From contig DYQY01000005.1 in NCBI GenBank assembly GCA_020719045.1, positions 62,001 to 126,000 on the forward strand: a stretch of DNA of 64,000 nt. Reading direction: 5' to 3'. The stretch's first letter is position 1, and every line of letters begins with the position of its first letter. A model generated the notes under the pieces. It saw nothing but the letters and a program-made list of their open reading frames with translations. It was not told where the DNA came from and did not search any database. Shown here piece after piece: positions 18,239-27,267 of the stretch. Source of the DNA: Candidatus Termititenax sp. (lineage in GTDB: Bacteria; Margulisbacteria; Riflemargulisbacteria; GWF2-35-9; DYQY01). Position numbers and translations under genes: made by a program.

Positions 18239-19387
18239 ATGAAATATATAGTTATTATTGGTGATGGGATGTCTGGATGGGCTTCTGATAGCTCTGAAGG
18301 CAAAACAGCTTTAGAGTTGGCAAATATACCTAACTTAGATTTATTAGCTCAAAAGGGTGAATTAGGTTTAGTTAGAAATACACCAGCTAATCTTCCTCCT
18401 GGTAGCGATGTTTGTAATTTGTCAGTGTTTGGGTATGACCCAGGGAAATATTACACTGGTAGAGCGCCTATTGAGGCAGTTGCACAAGGTATCGAGCTTT
18501 CAGAAAACGATACAGTATTTCGTGCTAATTTAGTTATTATTGAAGATGGGAAGATGAAGGATTTTACGGCTGGGCATATTTCAAATGCTGATGGAGAGTT
18601 GGCTATTTCTGCTTTAAATAAACTTGTAGAAAATATCGATAATATACAGTTTTATCCTGGAGTAAGCTATAGAAACTTGATGGTAGTTAATGATGAAAGC
18701 TTTAGTGTTGAAACAACACCCCCTCATGACATTACAGGGAAAGATATTTCTGCGTATTTTCCTAAAGGCAGTGGTTCATTGTTAATTAAAGATATTATGA
18801 AAAATAGCGAACAGGTTATGCCATTAAACAGTAAGGCAAGTATGGTTTGGTTATGGGGGCAAGGCACCAAGTTGTCTATCCCGAATTTTGAGTCAATATA
18901 CAGATTAAAAGGAGCGGTCATTACAGCTGTAGATTTGATAAAGGGACTTGGATATGCTGCTGGTATGGACTATATTAAAGTTCCTAGCATTACTGGGTTT
19001 GTTGATACTAATTATGAAGGTAAGGCAAGGTATGCAATAGCAGCTTTAGAACAATACGATATAGTTTTTATTCACGTGGAAGCACCTGATGAGGCAGGCC
19101 ACACTGGAGATTTAGCTTTAAAAGTTAAAGCAATTGAAGATTTTGATAAAAGGGTAATTGGAACAATTTTGTCTGAGATTAAGTATGAAGAGTATAAGCT
19201 GATGGTACTCCCTGACCACTCAACTCCAATAGAAATTAAGACGCATTCAAGAGACGATGTTCCATATGTAATTTATGACAATCTGAATAAAAAGAATAAC
19301 GCCAAGGCAGTGTATTCTGAGAAATATGCTAAAGATAATTCTGCTGAAGTAATTATTGGTCACGAGCTAATGAGTAGGTTTATTTAG
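18239..19387 (+). CDS. apgM: Cofactor-independent phosphoglycerate mutase, archaeal type
   Basis: 382 residues. Alkaline-phosphatase-superfamily mutase interconverting 3- and 2-phosphoglycerate in glycolysis without 2,3-bisphosphoglycerate. Metal ligands of the family are visible: IGDGMSGW near residue 7, the catalytic-serine region GSDVCNLSVFGYDP near 58, HVEAPDEAGH near 280 and LPDHSTP near 322. About 380-400 residues is the aPGAM length; the usual bacterial GpmI is about 510. It ends by sharing one base with the rseP start (TAGTG), so the two are translationally close. Confidence 0.93.
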   Translation: MKYIVIIGDGMSGWASDSSEGKTALELANIPNLDLLAQKGELGLVRNTPANLPPGSDVCNLSVFGYDPGKYYTGRAPIEAVAQGIELSENDTVFRANLVIIEDGKMKDFTAGHISNADGELAISALNKLVENIDNIQFYPGVSYRNLMVVNDESFSVETTPPHDITGKDISAYFPKGSGSLLIKDIMKNSEQVMPLNSKASMVWLWGQGTKLSIPNFESIYRLKGAVITAVDLIKGLGYAAGMDYIKVPSITGFVDTNYEGKARYAIAALEQYDIVFIHVEAPDEAGHTGDLALKVKAIEDFDKRVIGTILSEIKYEEYKLMVLPDHSTPIEIKTHSRDDVPYVIYDNLNKKNNAKAVYSEKYAKDNSAEVIIGHELMSRFI

Positions 19388-20394
19388 TGGGTTTATTTTT
19401 AGCTTTATTGGGGATATCGATTATTGTTTTAGTTCATGAGTTAGGGCATTTCCTAACTGCAAAATCAGCAGGTATTAAGGTTAGTGAGTTTTCTATTGGA
19501 ATGGGAAAAAGTTTTTTCCAGAAAGAATTTAATGGTACTATTTTTTCGTTAAGGATTTTTCCTTTAGGTGGTTATGTTAGAATTCCTGATTTGGAAGACA
19601 AGACACATAACGCAACAATCAGTTTTTTGAATAGATTTAAGATTCTATTGGCTGGTTCAATAAATAATTTATTGTTTGCATGGCTTTTATTCTTTCTGAT
19701 TGTTTTTATTTCAGGGATTCCAACTAAAGTATCAAATAATATTTCAGGTGTTTCTCAAGGAGGTCCAGCACAGACAGCAGGTATCCAGAAGGGTGATGTT
19801 GTTTCTTCTATTGATGGTAAAAGCATTGTTTCTGGTGAAGAATTAATTCTTGCTTTAAGTGGTTTTAAAAATAAGGAAATACATGTTGTTGTGCAAAGAG
19901 ATAATAAAGAGCACTCCTTTTTAGTTAAGCCGATTGAAAAATCAGGTAGGAGTATTATTGGTATTACGTTAGGAACAGAAAATGAAAAATCTTTCTCTTT
20001 TTTTGGCTCAGTGAGCTATTCTTTGGAGCAGTGTGTAAAGATTGTTGCGATGACTTATAGGGGACTATATTTATTAATTAGTAATCAGATAGGTGTTGAA
20101 CAGGTTTATGGACCTGTAGGGATAATTAATTTAACCAGTCAGGCAACTGCTCAGGGTGTTGCATATTTTCTAAGTTTCATGGCTATGCTCAGTATTAATC
20201 TTGCAGTTATTAATTTATTTCCTTTCCCAGCACTAGATGGTGGAAGAATTGTTGTTTTGTTTTTAGGTCTTATTTTAAAAGAAAAAATGATAAATAAATT
20301 CGAGTATCATTTTCATCTTTTAGGATTTATTATATTAATTCTTTTTGTTATATACATTTCTTATTTTGATATTCATAAATTACTGTTAAAATAG
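19387..20394 (+). CDS. rseP: Site-2 intramembrane protease RseP
   Basis: 335 residues from GTG overlapping the apgM stop by 1 nt. Zinc site HELGH (about residues 17-21) in the first membrane segment, one PDZ domain (about residues 115-185: GVSQGGPAQTAGIQKGDVV), and the second active-site motif NLFPFPALDGG near residue 280, with C-terminal membrane segments. With a single PDZ it resembles short S2P forms, not the two-PDZ E. coli protein. It probably cleaves membrane-bound regulators or leftover signal peptides. The usual uppS/cdsA/dxr neighbours are absent here. Confidence 0.93.
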   Translation: MGLFLALLGISIIVLVHELGHFLTAKSAGIKVSEFSIGMGKSFFQKEFNGTIFSLRIFPLGGYVRIPDLEDKTHNATISFLNRFKILLAGSINNLLFAWLLFFLIVFISGIPTKVSNNISGVSQGGPAQTAGIQKGDVVSSIDGKSIVSGEELILALSGFKNKEIHVVVQRDNKEHSFLVKPIEKSGRSIIGITLGTENEKSFSFFGSVSYSLEQCVKIVAMTYRGLYLLISNQIGVEQVYGPVGIINLTSQATAQGVAYFLSFMAMLSINLAVINLFPFPALDGGRIVVLFLGLILKEKMINKFEYHFHLLGFIILILFVIYISYFDIHKLLLK

Positions 20395-20403
20395 CGAAGA
20401 GAA

Positions 20404-21255
20404 ATGTTAACAGCAAAGCAACTTAGCGAATTATCAAATATCTCCATTAGAATACGAAAGAATATAATCGAGATGACTCATTATGCAAAATCTGGGCACC
20501 CAGGTGGGTCAATGTCTATGACTGATATTATTACTTTTTTGTATTTTAATTGGTTGAATATAGATCCAAAATTTCCTAAAAAGGAAGATAGGGATATATT
20601 TGTTCTTTGCAAGGGTCATGCTGCGCCAGCCTTATATTCAGCAATGGCTATAAAAGGATTTTTACCAGAGGAAGAGTTAAAGACTTTAAGAAGTATTGGT
20701 TCTAGATTACAGGGGCATCCAGACATGAAAGCTTTGCCAGGAATAGAGATGTCTACTGGTTCTTTAGGGCAAGGTTTGTCAGTTGCAGTTGGAATGAGTT
20801 TGGCATTAAAGTTAGATAAGAAGAAAAACAGAGTATACGGTGTAATGGGAGACGGAGAGCTTCAAGAAGGACAGGTTTGGGAAGCAATGATGTCAGCTGC
20901 TCATTACAAGTGTGATAATCTTTGTGTGTTTATCGATAACAATAAACAGCAAATAGATGGAAACATCGCTGATGTTATGGGTGTTGAGCCTTTAACAGAT
21001 AAATTAAAGGCTTTTGGTTGGGAAGTAATAAATATTGATGGACATGATTTTGAGCAAATAGAAAGTGCTTTGGTTGCTGCTGATAAAGTTGTTGGGAAGC
21101 CAACAGTAATCATTTCAGATACAGTAAAGGGAAAGGGAGTATCTTTTATGGAAAGACAGTTGTGTTTTCATGGCGCTCCTTGTAATGATGATCAGAAAGC
21201 TAAGGCTTGTAGTGAACTTGATATAAAAAATGGAGTATGTGGATGTCAGATTTAG
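20404..21255 (+). CDS. Transketolase, N-terminal subunit
   Basis: 283 residues. Holds the thiamine-diphosphate-binding half of transketolase: SGHPGGS near residue 30, KGHAAPALY near 76, GSLGQGLSVAVG near 120 and the GDG...N TPP motif (GDGELQEGQ...DNNKQQIDG) near 150-185. Split transketolases occur in archaea and many anaerobic bacteria. It acts with the product of the next gene, which starts inside this one's 3' end, to move two-carbon units in the non-oxidative pentose phosphate pathway. Its tail contains several Cys (CSELDIKNGVCGC), unusual but not interpretable here. Confidence 0.93.
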   Translation: MLTAKQLSELSNISIRIRKNIIEMTHYAKSGHPGGSMSMTDIITFLYFNWLNIDPKFPKKEDRDIFVLCKGHAAPALYSAMAIKGFLPEEELKTLRSIGSRLQGHPDMKALPGIEMSTGSLGQGLSVAVGMSLALKLDKKKNRVYGVMGDGELQEGQVWEAMMSAAHYKCDNLCVFIDNNKQQIDGNIADVMGVEPLTDKLKAFGWEVINIDGHDFEQIESALVAADKVVGKPTVIISDTVKGKGVSFMERQLCFHGAPCNDDQKAKACSELDIKNGVCGCQI

Positions 21256-22184
21256 CAATGAGAGATTATTATGCTAAGGCATTAATTGCTTTAGGAAAAG
21301 TTAATAAGGATATAGTTGTTTTAGATGCTGATTTATCATGTTCAACTAGAACAGAGAAGTTTGCAAAAGAGTTTCCAGATAGATTCTTTAATGCTGGTAT
21401 TTCTGAGCAAGACTGTATAGGTATGTCAGCTGGGTTTGCTTGTATGGGTAAGACAGTTTTTGCAAGTTCATTTGCAATGTTCATTACAGGAAGAACTTGG
21501 GAGCAGATTCGCAATTCGGTTTGTTATCCTAAGCTAAACGTAAAGGTATGTGCTACTCATGCAGGGATTACTGTTGGAGAAGACGGTGCATCACATCAGG
21601 CATTAGAAGACATAGCTTTAATGAGAATACTTCCTAATATGAGAGTAATTGTTCCAGCAGATGCGCTTGAGGCTGAACAAGCAATTCATTTTGTTGCAAA
21701 AGAAGCTGGACCGTTTTATGTAAGAATGTGCAGAGGTGCAACTCCTGTTGTATTTAATGAAGGAGAATGTGATTTCCAGTTAGGTAAAAATAAAGTTCTT
21801 AAAGATGGTAATGACCTTACTATTATGGCTTGTGGAATAATGGTTGATATGGCATTAAAAGCAGCTGATGTGCTTAAAAATGAGCACAATATAACTGCTG
21901 CGGTTGTTAATGTATCAAGCATTAAACCAATAGATGAAGAAAATATATATCAGATGGCTACAAAAACAGGTGCGTTTGTAACTGCTGAGGAGCATACAAT
22001 CTATGGTGGTATGGGTAGTGCAGTTGCAGAGGTAACAGCTAAGAAGTGTCCTATCCCAATAGAAATGTTAGGTGTAAATGGAGTTTTTGGTGAAAGCGGA
22101 AAGCCTAATGATTTACTTAATAAGCATAACTTAACTGTTCAAGGTATTGTTGATAAAGCATTAGCTGTTAAATCTAGAAAATAA
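21243..22184 (+). CDS. Transketolase, C-terminal subunit
   Basis: 313 residues from the ATG at 21243, preferred over an ATG 6 nt upstream because GGAG at 21232-21235 is 7 nt from it. Overlaps the N-terminal subunit gene by 13 nt, so the two are translationally coupled. Contains the pyrimidine-binding domain (NAGISEQDCIGMSAGFA, where the Glu activates TPP), THAGITVGEDGASHQ and the C-terminal transketolase domain (about residues 185-305). Together with the preceding gene it makes a complete enzyme; a DXS-like activity is less likely because of the typical transketolase motifs. Confidence 0.93.
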   Translation: MSDLAMRDYYAKALIALGKVNKDIVVLDADLSCSTRTEKFAKEFPDRFFNAGISEQDCIGMSAGFACMGKTVFASSFAMFITGRTWEQIRNSVCYPKLNVKVCATHAGITVGEDGASHQALEDIALMRILPNMRVIVPADALEAEQAIHFVAKEAGPFYVRMCRGATPVVFNEGECDFQLGKNKVLKDGNDLTIMACGIMVDMALKAADVLKNEHNITAAVVNVSSIKPIDEENIYQMATKTGAFVTAEEHTIYGGMGSAVAEVTAKKCPIPIEMLGVNGVFGESGKPNDLLNKHNLTVQGIVDKALAVKSRK

Positions 22185-22862
22185 GTGATTAGACTAAGGA
22201 ACGTAACTAAGACTTATCAAGATTTTGTAGTTTTAAATCATATAAATCTTCATATAGCTAAAGACGAATTTGTTTTTTTAGTTGGTCCAACTGGTTCAGG
22301 TAAGACAACTATTTTGAATTTATTGACTCGTGAAGAAGTTCCTGATGCGGGCAAGATATATGTTGGGATGACAAGCATTAATGAGCTTAATGAAAGACAA
22401 GTCGCTAATTTAAGAAAGAATATTGGCTTTATTTTCCAAGATTTTAAGATACTAAATAGAACAATCTACGAGAATTTGGCATATGTTTTAAAAATACAGG
22501 GTGAAAAAAAACAGATAATCAAAGAGAAAATTGATAGAGTTGCTGAGTTAGTTGGGTTTGAAAGTAAGTTATATTGTTATCCTCATCAGCTTTCTGGTGG
22601 AGAACAACAAAAGGTTTGTATCGCCAGAGCAATTATTAACAAGCCTCACGTTTTATTAGCTGATGAGCCAACTGGCAACTTAGATCCAGATGCGTCGCTT
22701 GAGATAATTCAGATTATTTCTAAAATTAATTTAGATAACACCACTGTTATTGTCGCAACTCATGATAAAGCAATCGTTGATTTAATGCGGAAACGTGTTA
22801 TTGGCTTACATGGTGGGAATATAGTTCGTGACCAGCAAATGGGGAGCTATCATGAATTTTAG
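22185..22862 (+). CDS. ftsE: Cell-division ATP-binding protein FtsE
   Basis: 225 residues from GTG immediately after the transketolase stop. ABC ATPase with Walker A GPTGSGKTT (about residue 35), Q-loop FQDFKI, signature LSGGEQQK (near 140) and Walker B VLLADEPTGNLD (near 160). FtsE-FtsX transmits signals across the inner membrane to activate periplasmic murein hydrolases at division; a likely partner here is the coiled-coil M23 protein at 46104-47231. Its stop overlaps the ftsX start by 11 nt. Confidence 0.93.
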   Translation: MIRLRNVTKTYQDFVVLNHINLHIAKDEFVFLVGPTGSGKTTILNLLTREEVPDAGKIYVGMTSINELNERQVANLRKNIGFIFQDFKILNRTIYENLAYVLKIQGEKKQIIKEKIDRVAELVGFESKLYCYPHQLSGGEQQKVCIARAIINKPHVLLADEPTGNLDPDASLEIIQIISKINLDNTTVIVATHDKAIVDLMRKRVIGLHGGNIVRDQQMGSYHEF

Positions 22863-23748
22863 AGTAATATATTTTCTTATAGATGAAGCAATTAACTCTA
22901 TAAAGCAAAATTCAGTAATGTCTTTTTTATCATTTCTAACTGTGACTATATCCTTATCAGTATTAGCAATGTTTCTAATCGTGTTTATGAATCTGAATTC
23001 TATGATAAAGTCTATTGGTGATGACTTGAATATCTCCGTATATTTGAACAGAAATATCAGTGAAGATAGGGTTTCACAGGTTAGAGATCAGATTAAATTT
23101 ATTAGGGGTGTTAAGTCTATCTCTATTATTCCAAGGGATGCCGCATGGGCAGATTTAAAAAATAAACTTCAATATCAAAGGGACATAGTTGAGCTTATTC
23201 CAGGTAATCCTTTGCCTGATTTAATAATTGTTAAACTAAAGTCGATTGAAAATACTAACAGTGTTTTAAAGGAGCTTAGTTTTATAAAGGATATTGATGA
23301 CATTAGGTATGGAAAGTCTGTTGTTAACAAATTTAGAAGTGGAGTTAAGCTATTTAATTTCGTTGGAGGTGTAATAGTTTTGCTACTTCTTTCTGCTACG
23401 TTTATCATAGTTGCTAGTACAATAAATATAACAATAATTGCTAAAGAAAAAGAAATAAAGATTATGAAATTAGTTGGAGCTACAAATAGTTTTATTAAAT
23501 CAGTTTTTGTTTTGGAGGCAATGGTATTAGGGTTAGTTGGTTCAATACTTGCAGTAGTATTAATTAATGCCGGCTACTTTATTATAAATAGTAAAATGCA
23601 ACAGGTTTATCATTTTGCTTATGTTTTTACTAAACACATGAACATTATTTCACTGAATATGTTTGTTATTGTTATTGGGTTAGTGATATGTTTGAGCGCA
23701 AGCTTCTTTTCAGTGAATAGTTTATTAAAAAGTATAATCAAGAAATAA
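22852..23748 (+). CDS. ftsX: Cell-division permease-like protein FtsX
   Basis: 298 residues from the ATG behind GGGGAG; an in-frame GTG 24 nt upstream is rejected. One membrane segment near residues 25-48, an extracytoplasmic domain (about 50-165), and three C-terminal membrane segments in the FtsX/MacB-type permease domain (KEKEIKIMKLVGAT near 200). Overlap with ftsE confirms the pairing. Inferred to sit in the inner membrane and link FtsE ATP hydrolysis to peptidoglycan hydrolase activation. Confidence 0.92.
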   Translation: MNFRVIYFLIDEAINSIKQNSVMSFLSFLTVTISLSVLAMFLIVFMNLNSMIKSIGDDLNISVYLNRNISEDRVSQVRDQIKFIRGVKSISIIPRDAAWADLKNKLQYQRDIVELIPGNPLPDLIIVKLKSIENTNSVLKELSFIKDIDDIRYGKSVVNKFRSGVKLFNFVGGVIVLLLLSATFIIVASTINITIIAKEKEIKIMKLVGATNSFIKSVFVLEAMVLGLVGSILAVVLINAGYFIINSKMQQVYHFAYVFTKHMNIISLNMFVIVIGLVICLSASFFSVNSLLKSIIKK

Positions 23749-23763
23749 CTAGGAGGAATATTT

Positions 23764-25269
23764 ATGTTAAATTTGTTAAGAGAAAGAGCCAAAGAAATAG
23801 TCGCAACAACAGTAATTTTATTTGCTTTGTCTTTGTTAGGGATAGGGACATATTCTTTCTTGAATAGAGGAGACAAAGATAAAGAAGAAGAAGTAACTTC
23901 AACCTTGGGGTTAGTGAACGGTAAACCATTAGACCAATATTATTATAATAGACAGTTTAACCAAGCATTCGCGAATATTCCAAGTGAGCAAAGAATGCTT
24001 CTTGACCCAGATATTATTGATTATTATCGTTATAAGGCGTTTCAAGAAACAGTTGATAATATGCTTATGCTGGAAGAGGCAAATAAGCAAGGAATAAAGG
24101 TTTTTCCACAAGAAATGAATTATAGAATAGAGCAACTGGTTCAGGCATATAGTTTGAAAAATGTAGGAGCACTTAAGAAGTTAATTAAAGAAAATAAGAT
24201 TGATTGGAAAGTTTTTAAAGAACAACAAAAGAACGATATTATTGTGTCTAAATTCTTGAGTGGAATTACTGGTAGAGTTAGCGTTACTCCTTTAGATAAA
24301 GAGTTGGCGTTTACGGAGATAAAGGCTAGACATATTCTTATCAAAGTAGATAACAATGTTTCAGACAATATGGAAGAAGACATTAAACAGCTTAAGAAAG
24401 CAGAGTCTATAAATGAAATGGTATTAGGCAATAAAGGTAATTTCGCAAAGATTGCTGAAAGATTCTCAGATGATAAGGCGACAGCCGTAAAAGGCGGAGA
24501 TCTTGGTTGGGTTGGAAGAGGACAAATGGTTCCAGAGTTCGAACTTATGTTAAATAAGCTTTCTCCTGGTGAGGTTGGTGGACCTATCAGAACAATGTAT
24601 GGATATCATATTATTTTAGTTGAAGATAAGAGAGAGAAAGAAAAGCCAAAAAATCTTACAGAAGAAAGAATAGACCAGATGCTATTGCAACAGAAACAGC
24701 AAGAAGCAGTCCAGGAATGGTTAAAGCCAATGAAGGTCTCTATTGATGTACAGATTATGGATTCACAGATAAAGGCTTATGATTATAAGATTAATCAGAA
24801 ATACGATGAAGCACTAATTGAGTATAGAAGGTCGCTCATGAATACTAATGACTTACTTACCTATACGCAAATAGCTAGAGTTTATGATAGGTTAGGCGAT
24901 AAAGATGAAGCAGTAAGGTCAATTCGAAAGGCGTTAATACTACAGAAAAGAGTTCAAGGGTATCGTTATCCATCATTGTATTTCGCAGGTATTGATTTAT
25001 ATATTAAGTATGGTTTGGTGGACTTATATACAAGTTTATTTGATGATGTTCTTGCTACTTTTAAGGGTAAGGAAGTAATCTTAAGCGTAATTGATAATAA
25101 CTATAGGAAAGAAATGACAAAGGATCAATTGACTAATCTTGATGCACAGTTAAAGCTTATTAATGATGAAAAGGAAAAGGCTGAACAAAGTAAACAAGCT
25201 CAGACAGGTTCGCCATTTTCTTCCTTAGAAGCATTGGATAGTTTGTCTGGTAACGCAAAAGCTAAGTAA
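23764..25269 (+). CDS. Membrane-anchored PpiC-type peptidyl-prolyl isomerase (SurA/PpiD-like)
   Basis: 501 residues with a strong AGGAGG site. One N-terminal membrane anchor (about residues 12-33), a SurA-like chaperone segment (about 45-170), one parvulin/PpiC domain (about 180-285; ARHILIKV, GGDLGWVGRG, GPIRTMYGYHIILVED), then a helical C-terminal part with TPR-like pattern (about 330-430). Such proteins help fold exported and outer-membrane proteins in the periplasm. Last gene of the run that starts at apgM; a long hairpin follows. Confidence 0.9.
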   Translation: MLNLLRERAKEIVATTVILFALSLLGIGTYSFLNRGDKDKEEEVTSTLGLVNGKPLDQYYYNRQFNQAFANIPSEQRMLLDPDIIDYYRYKAFQETVDNMLMLEEANKQGIKVFPQEMNYRIEQLVQAYSLKNVGALKKLIKENKIDWKVFKEQQKNDIIVSKFLSGITGRVSVTPLDKELAFTEIKARHILIKVDNNVSDNMEEDIKQLKKAESINEMVLGNKGNFAKIAERFSDDKATAVKGGDLGWVGRGQMVPEFELMLNKLSPGEVGGPIRTMYGYHIILVEDKREKEKPKNLTEERIDQMLLQQKQQEAVQEWLKPMKVSIDVQIMDSQIKAYDYKINQKYDEALIEYRRSLMNTNDLLTYTQIARVYDRLGDKDEAVRSIRKALILQKRVQGYRYPSLYFAGIDLYIKYGLVDLYTSLFDDVLATFKGKEVILSVIDNNYRKEMTKDQLTNLDAQLKLINDEKEKAEQSKQAQTGSPFSSLEALDSLSGNAKAK

Positions 25270-25281
25270 TTAACTCTTTCT

Positions 25282-25310
25282 AAGAAGTACTGCTATTTGC
25301 AGTATTTCTT
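25282..25310. terminator. Hairpin between convergent genes
   Basis: AAGAAGTACTGC (25282-25293) pairs with GCAGTATTTCTT (25299-25310) over 12 bp with one G-T, loop TATTT. It lies between the PPIase gene and the minus-strand gene and covers the latter's last codons and stop. No long T run, so terminator strength is uncertain. Confidence 0.6.
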
Positions 25311-25880
25311 AACAAAAAGCTTAAAAAGAAGTTTGCTATTTTTATGGACGAGAAAAGGCAGCATGAACCTAAAGAATATTGCCTTGGGTGTAAAAGTAAA
25401 AGTATCGAGAATTATTTTATATGAAATAATCTTTGGGTATACTTTTGCTAAATGGAACAGTTCCATGTCAACGCAATACGCATTCTTGAATTGTTCTGCA
25501 AGTTTCTTTTTATTTTGAATTGAGTTTACTGTTATGTTTTCAATATGATTGCTTGAGTCGATAATTATCTTTTCTTTTCCATTATTACCCGCACAGGTGC
25601 CGATGCTAAGAATTGTTGAAGCGTTGATTTTCTTAATTGCCCCAGCGTTTCCAAGATTGAATACTTTTTTCGGTTTAATAGATTGGAGAAAATCATGCTG
25701 ATTTTTAAGAGTTCGCTTAATTGAGTTTTTTCCAACACCAGTAATAACTATTGATATTGTTCTGGTGTTAATGCTTTGTATATAGATTCTACTACTAACT
25801 TTTTTAGCTCTTTTAATAAACTCAGAGGCTTCTCTTTTTTCAGCTACGAAAATTAGATAATCAATCTCGTTTGTAACCAT
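25293..25880 (-). CDS. Nucleosidase/phosphorylase-like protein (MTAN/PNP superfamily)
   Basis: 195 residues. Three spaced motifs match the PNP/UDP family: GVGKNS near residue 48, the NLGNAGAI loop near 77 (family G-x-A-G) and VDMELFHLA near 137 (family V-D/E-M-E, the ribose-binding Glu). Length is on the short side (MTA/SAH nucleosidases about 230). It could hydrolyse methylthioadenosine/S-adenosylhomocysteine or futalosine, or be a relative with another substrate. The stop lies within a terminator-like hairpin. It follows the DUF1015 gene by 2 nt, so the two are probably co-transcribed. Confidence 0.65.
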   Translation of the reverse strand: MVTNEIDYLIFVAEKREASEFIKRAKKVSSRIYIQSINTRTISIVITGVGKNSIKRTLKNQHDFLQSIKPKKVFNLGNAGAIKKINASTILSIGTCAGNNGKEKIIIDSSNHIENITVNSIQNKKKLAEQFKNAYCVDMELFHLAKVYPKIISYKIILDTFTFTPKAIFFRFMLPFLVHKNSKLLFKLFVKKYCK

Positions 25881-25882
25881 TA

Positions 25883-27133
25883 TTAGCCTTCTAAACTATG
25901 AATGATAAGTCCACTTCTTAGCTTTGGTTCGAACCAAGTAGTTTTTGGTGGCATTATCATGTCATTATCAGCGATAGCCATTAGCTGGTCCATAGAAACA
26001 GGAAACATAGCAAAGGCAGCTTTCATTTCTCCTGAATCAACTCTTTTTTCTAGTTCAGCTAATCCTCTTATTCCACCAACGAAGTCTATTCTTTTGCTTG
26101 TTCTAAGGTCTTTGATATCAAGTATTGGTTCAAGAACATAGTTTGTAAGAGTTGTAACATCTAATGCATTAATAGGGTCAGCGTCGTCATAGGTGCCTTC
26201 CTTGAAAGATAGTTTATACCAACTTCCTTCTAGGTACAGCCCCATAATGTGTTTATTTTCTGGTCTGTAAGTATTTTTGCCTTTCTTTTCTATGATAAAA
26301 TTATCGTTTAGATTAGAGAGAAATTGATCAGTTGTTAGTCCATTTAAATCCTTGATTAATCTATTATAGTCAAATATTTTTAGTTGGTTATCCGGGAATA
26401 AAACAGTTAGAAAGTAATTAAACTCCTCTTTCCCACTATAGGTTGGGTGCTTGCTTCTAAGCTCTTTTCCAACCAAGGCAGCTGCAGCGCTTCTGTGGTG
26501 TCCATCAGCAACGTAGGTGTATGGAATTTTGCTAAAGATAGTAGTGATTTCAGTGATATAGCTATCATTATTAATAACCCAAAACGTGTGACTAATTCCA
26601 TCTTCTGAAGTGAAATCGTATTCAGGTTTATTTGAAGTAATAGTGTCGTTAATAATTTCATCTATTCTGGAGTGAGAAGGGTAAGCTAGAAATACTGGTT
26701 CAATATTGGCTTTAGTGATTCTTACATGAACCATTCTATCCTCTTCTTTGTCTTTTCTGGTAAGTTCATGTTTTTTGATTTTATCAGTTAGATAGTCATC
26801 AATATTTGAGCAAGCAACTAGCCCTAATTGTGTTCTACCATCCATTGTTTGTGAGTAAACGTATAGAAGGTCTTTATCGTCTTGGATAAGCCATTTATTT
26901 TGCTTGAATTTACTAAAATTCTCGACAGCTTTATCATATACTGCCTGTGAATGTTCATCAGTGCCAGCTGGAAAGTCTATTTCTGGCTTTATGATGTGGT
27001 AGAGAGACATTTCAATATCTCCAGCTTCCAAACGAGCTTCTTCTGAGTTTAATACATCATATGGACGAGATGCTATTTTTGTTTCTAATCCTTTTTGTGG
27101 TCTTATTCCTTTGAAAGCTTTAATTGTTACCAT
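25883..27133 (-). CDS. DUF1015 family protein
   Basis: 416 residues with an AAGGAG site. The start region IKAFKGIRPQKG...ASRPYDVL and the motif YVADGHHRSAAA (near residue 210) are the hallmarks of DUF1015, a family found widely in anaerobic bacteria and archaea, often near serine-biosynthesis genes. The DGHHR motif suggests a nucleotide or phosphate active site like that of ParB/sulfiredoxin-type enzymes, but I do not assign a reaction. Here it is paired with a nucleosidase-like gene and divergent from glyS. Confidence 0.8.
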   Translation of the reverse strand: MVTIKAFKGIRPQKGLETKIASRPYDVLNSEEARLEAGDIEMSLYHIIKPEIDFPAGTDEHSQAVYDKAVENFSKFKQNKWLIQDDKDLLYVYSQTMDGRTQLGLVACSNIDDYLTDKIKKHELTRKDKEEDRMVHVRITKANIEPVFLAYPSHSRIDEIINDTITSNKPEYDFTSEDGISHTFWVINNDSYITEITTIFSKIPYTYVADGHHRSAAAALVGKELRSKHPTYSGKEEFNYFLTVLFPDNQLKIFDYNRLIKDLNGLTTDQFLSNLNDNFIIEKKGKNTYRPENKHIMGLYLEGSWYKLSFKEGTYDDADPINALDVTTLTNYVLEPILDIKDLRTSKRIDFVGGIRGLAELEKRVDSGEMKAAFAMFPVSMDQLMAIADNDMIMPPKTTWFEPKLRSGLIIHSLEG

Positions 27134-27223
27134 GTTGGCTCCTTATTTAATCATTCTCGTTTATACGGAAATCTTGTAGTGATTTTCTCACAGAGAAAGA
27201 AAATTCAAAAGTAAAAAGTTCAG

Positions 27224-27255
27224 CTTTCAGCTTTGAGCTTTGGGATTTTAGCTTT
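27224..27255 (+). repeat. 7-nt CTTT ladder upstream of glyS
   Basis: CTTT tracts start at 27224, 27231, 27238 and 27252, with ATTTT at the 27245 position: five rungs exactly 7 nt apart. The last joins the TATAAT at 27255. Confidence 0.8.
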
Positions 27256-27260
27256 ATAAT
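27255..27260 (+). promoter_or_regulatory. glyS -10 box, predicted leaderless
   Basis: Perfect TATAAT ending 7 nt before the glyS ATG, no Shine-Dalgarno. A weak TTGAGC 16 nt upstream lies within the CTTT ladder. Confidence 0.7.
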
Positions 27261-27267
27261 ATGCGTT

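Noticed and set aside
22828..22851. GTG start for ftsX
   Set aside because: The ATG at 22852 has GGGGAG at proper spacing and matches the usual FtsX start.
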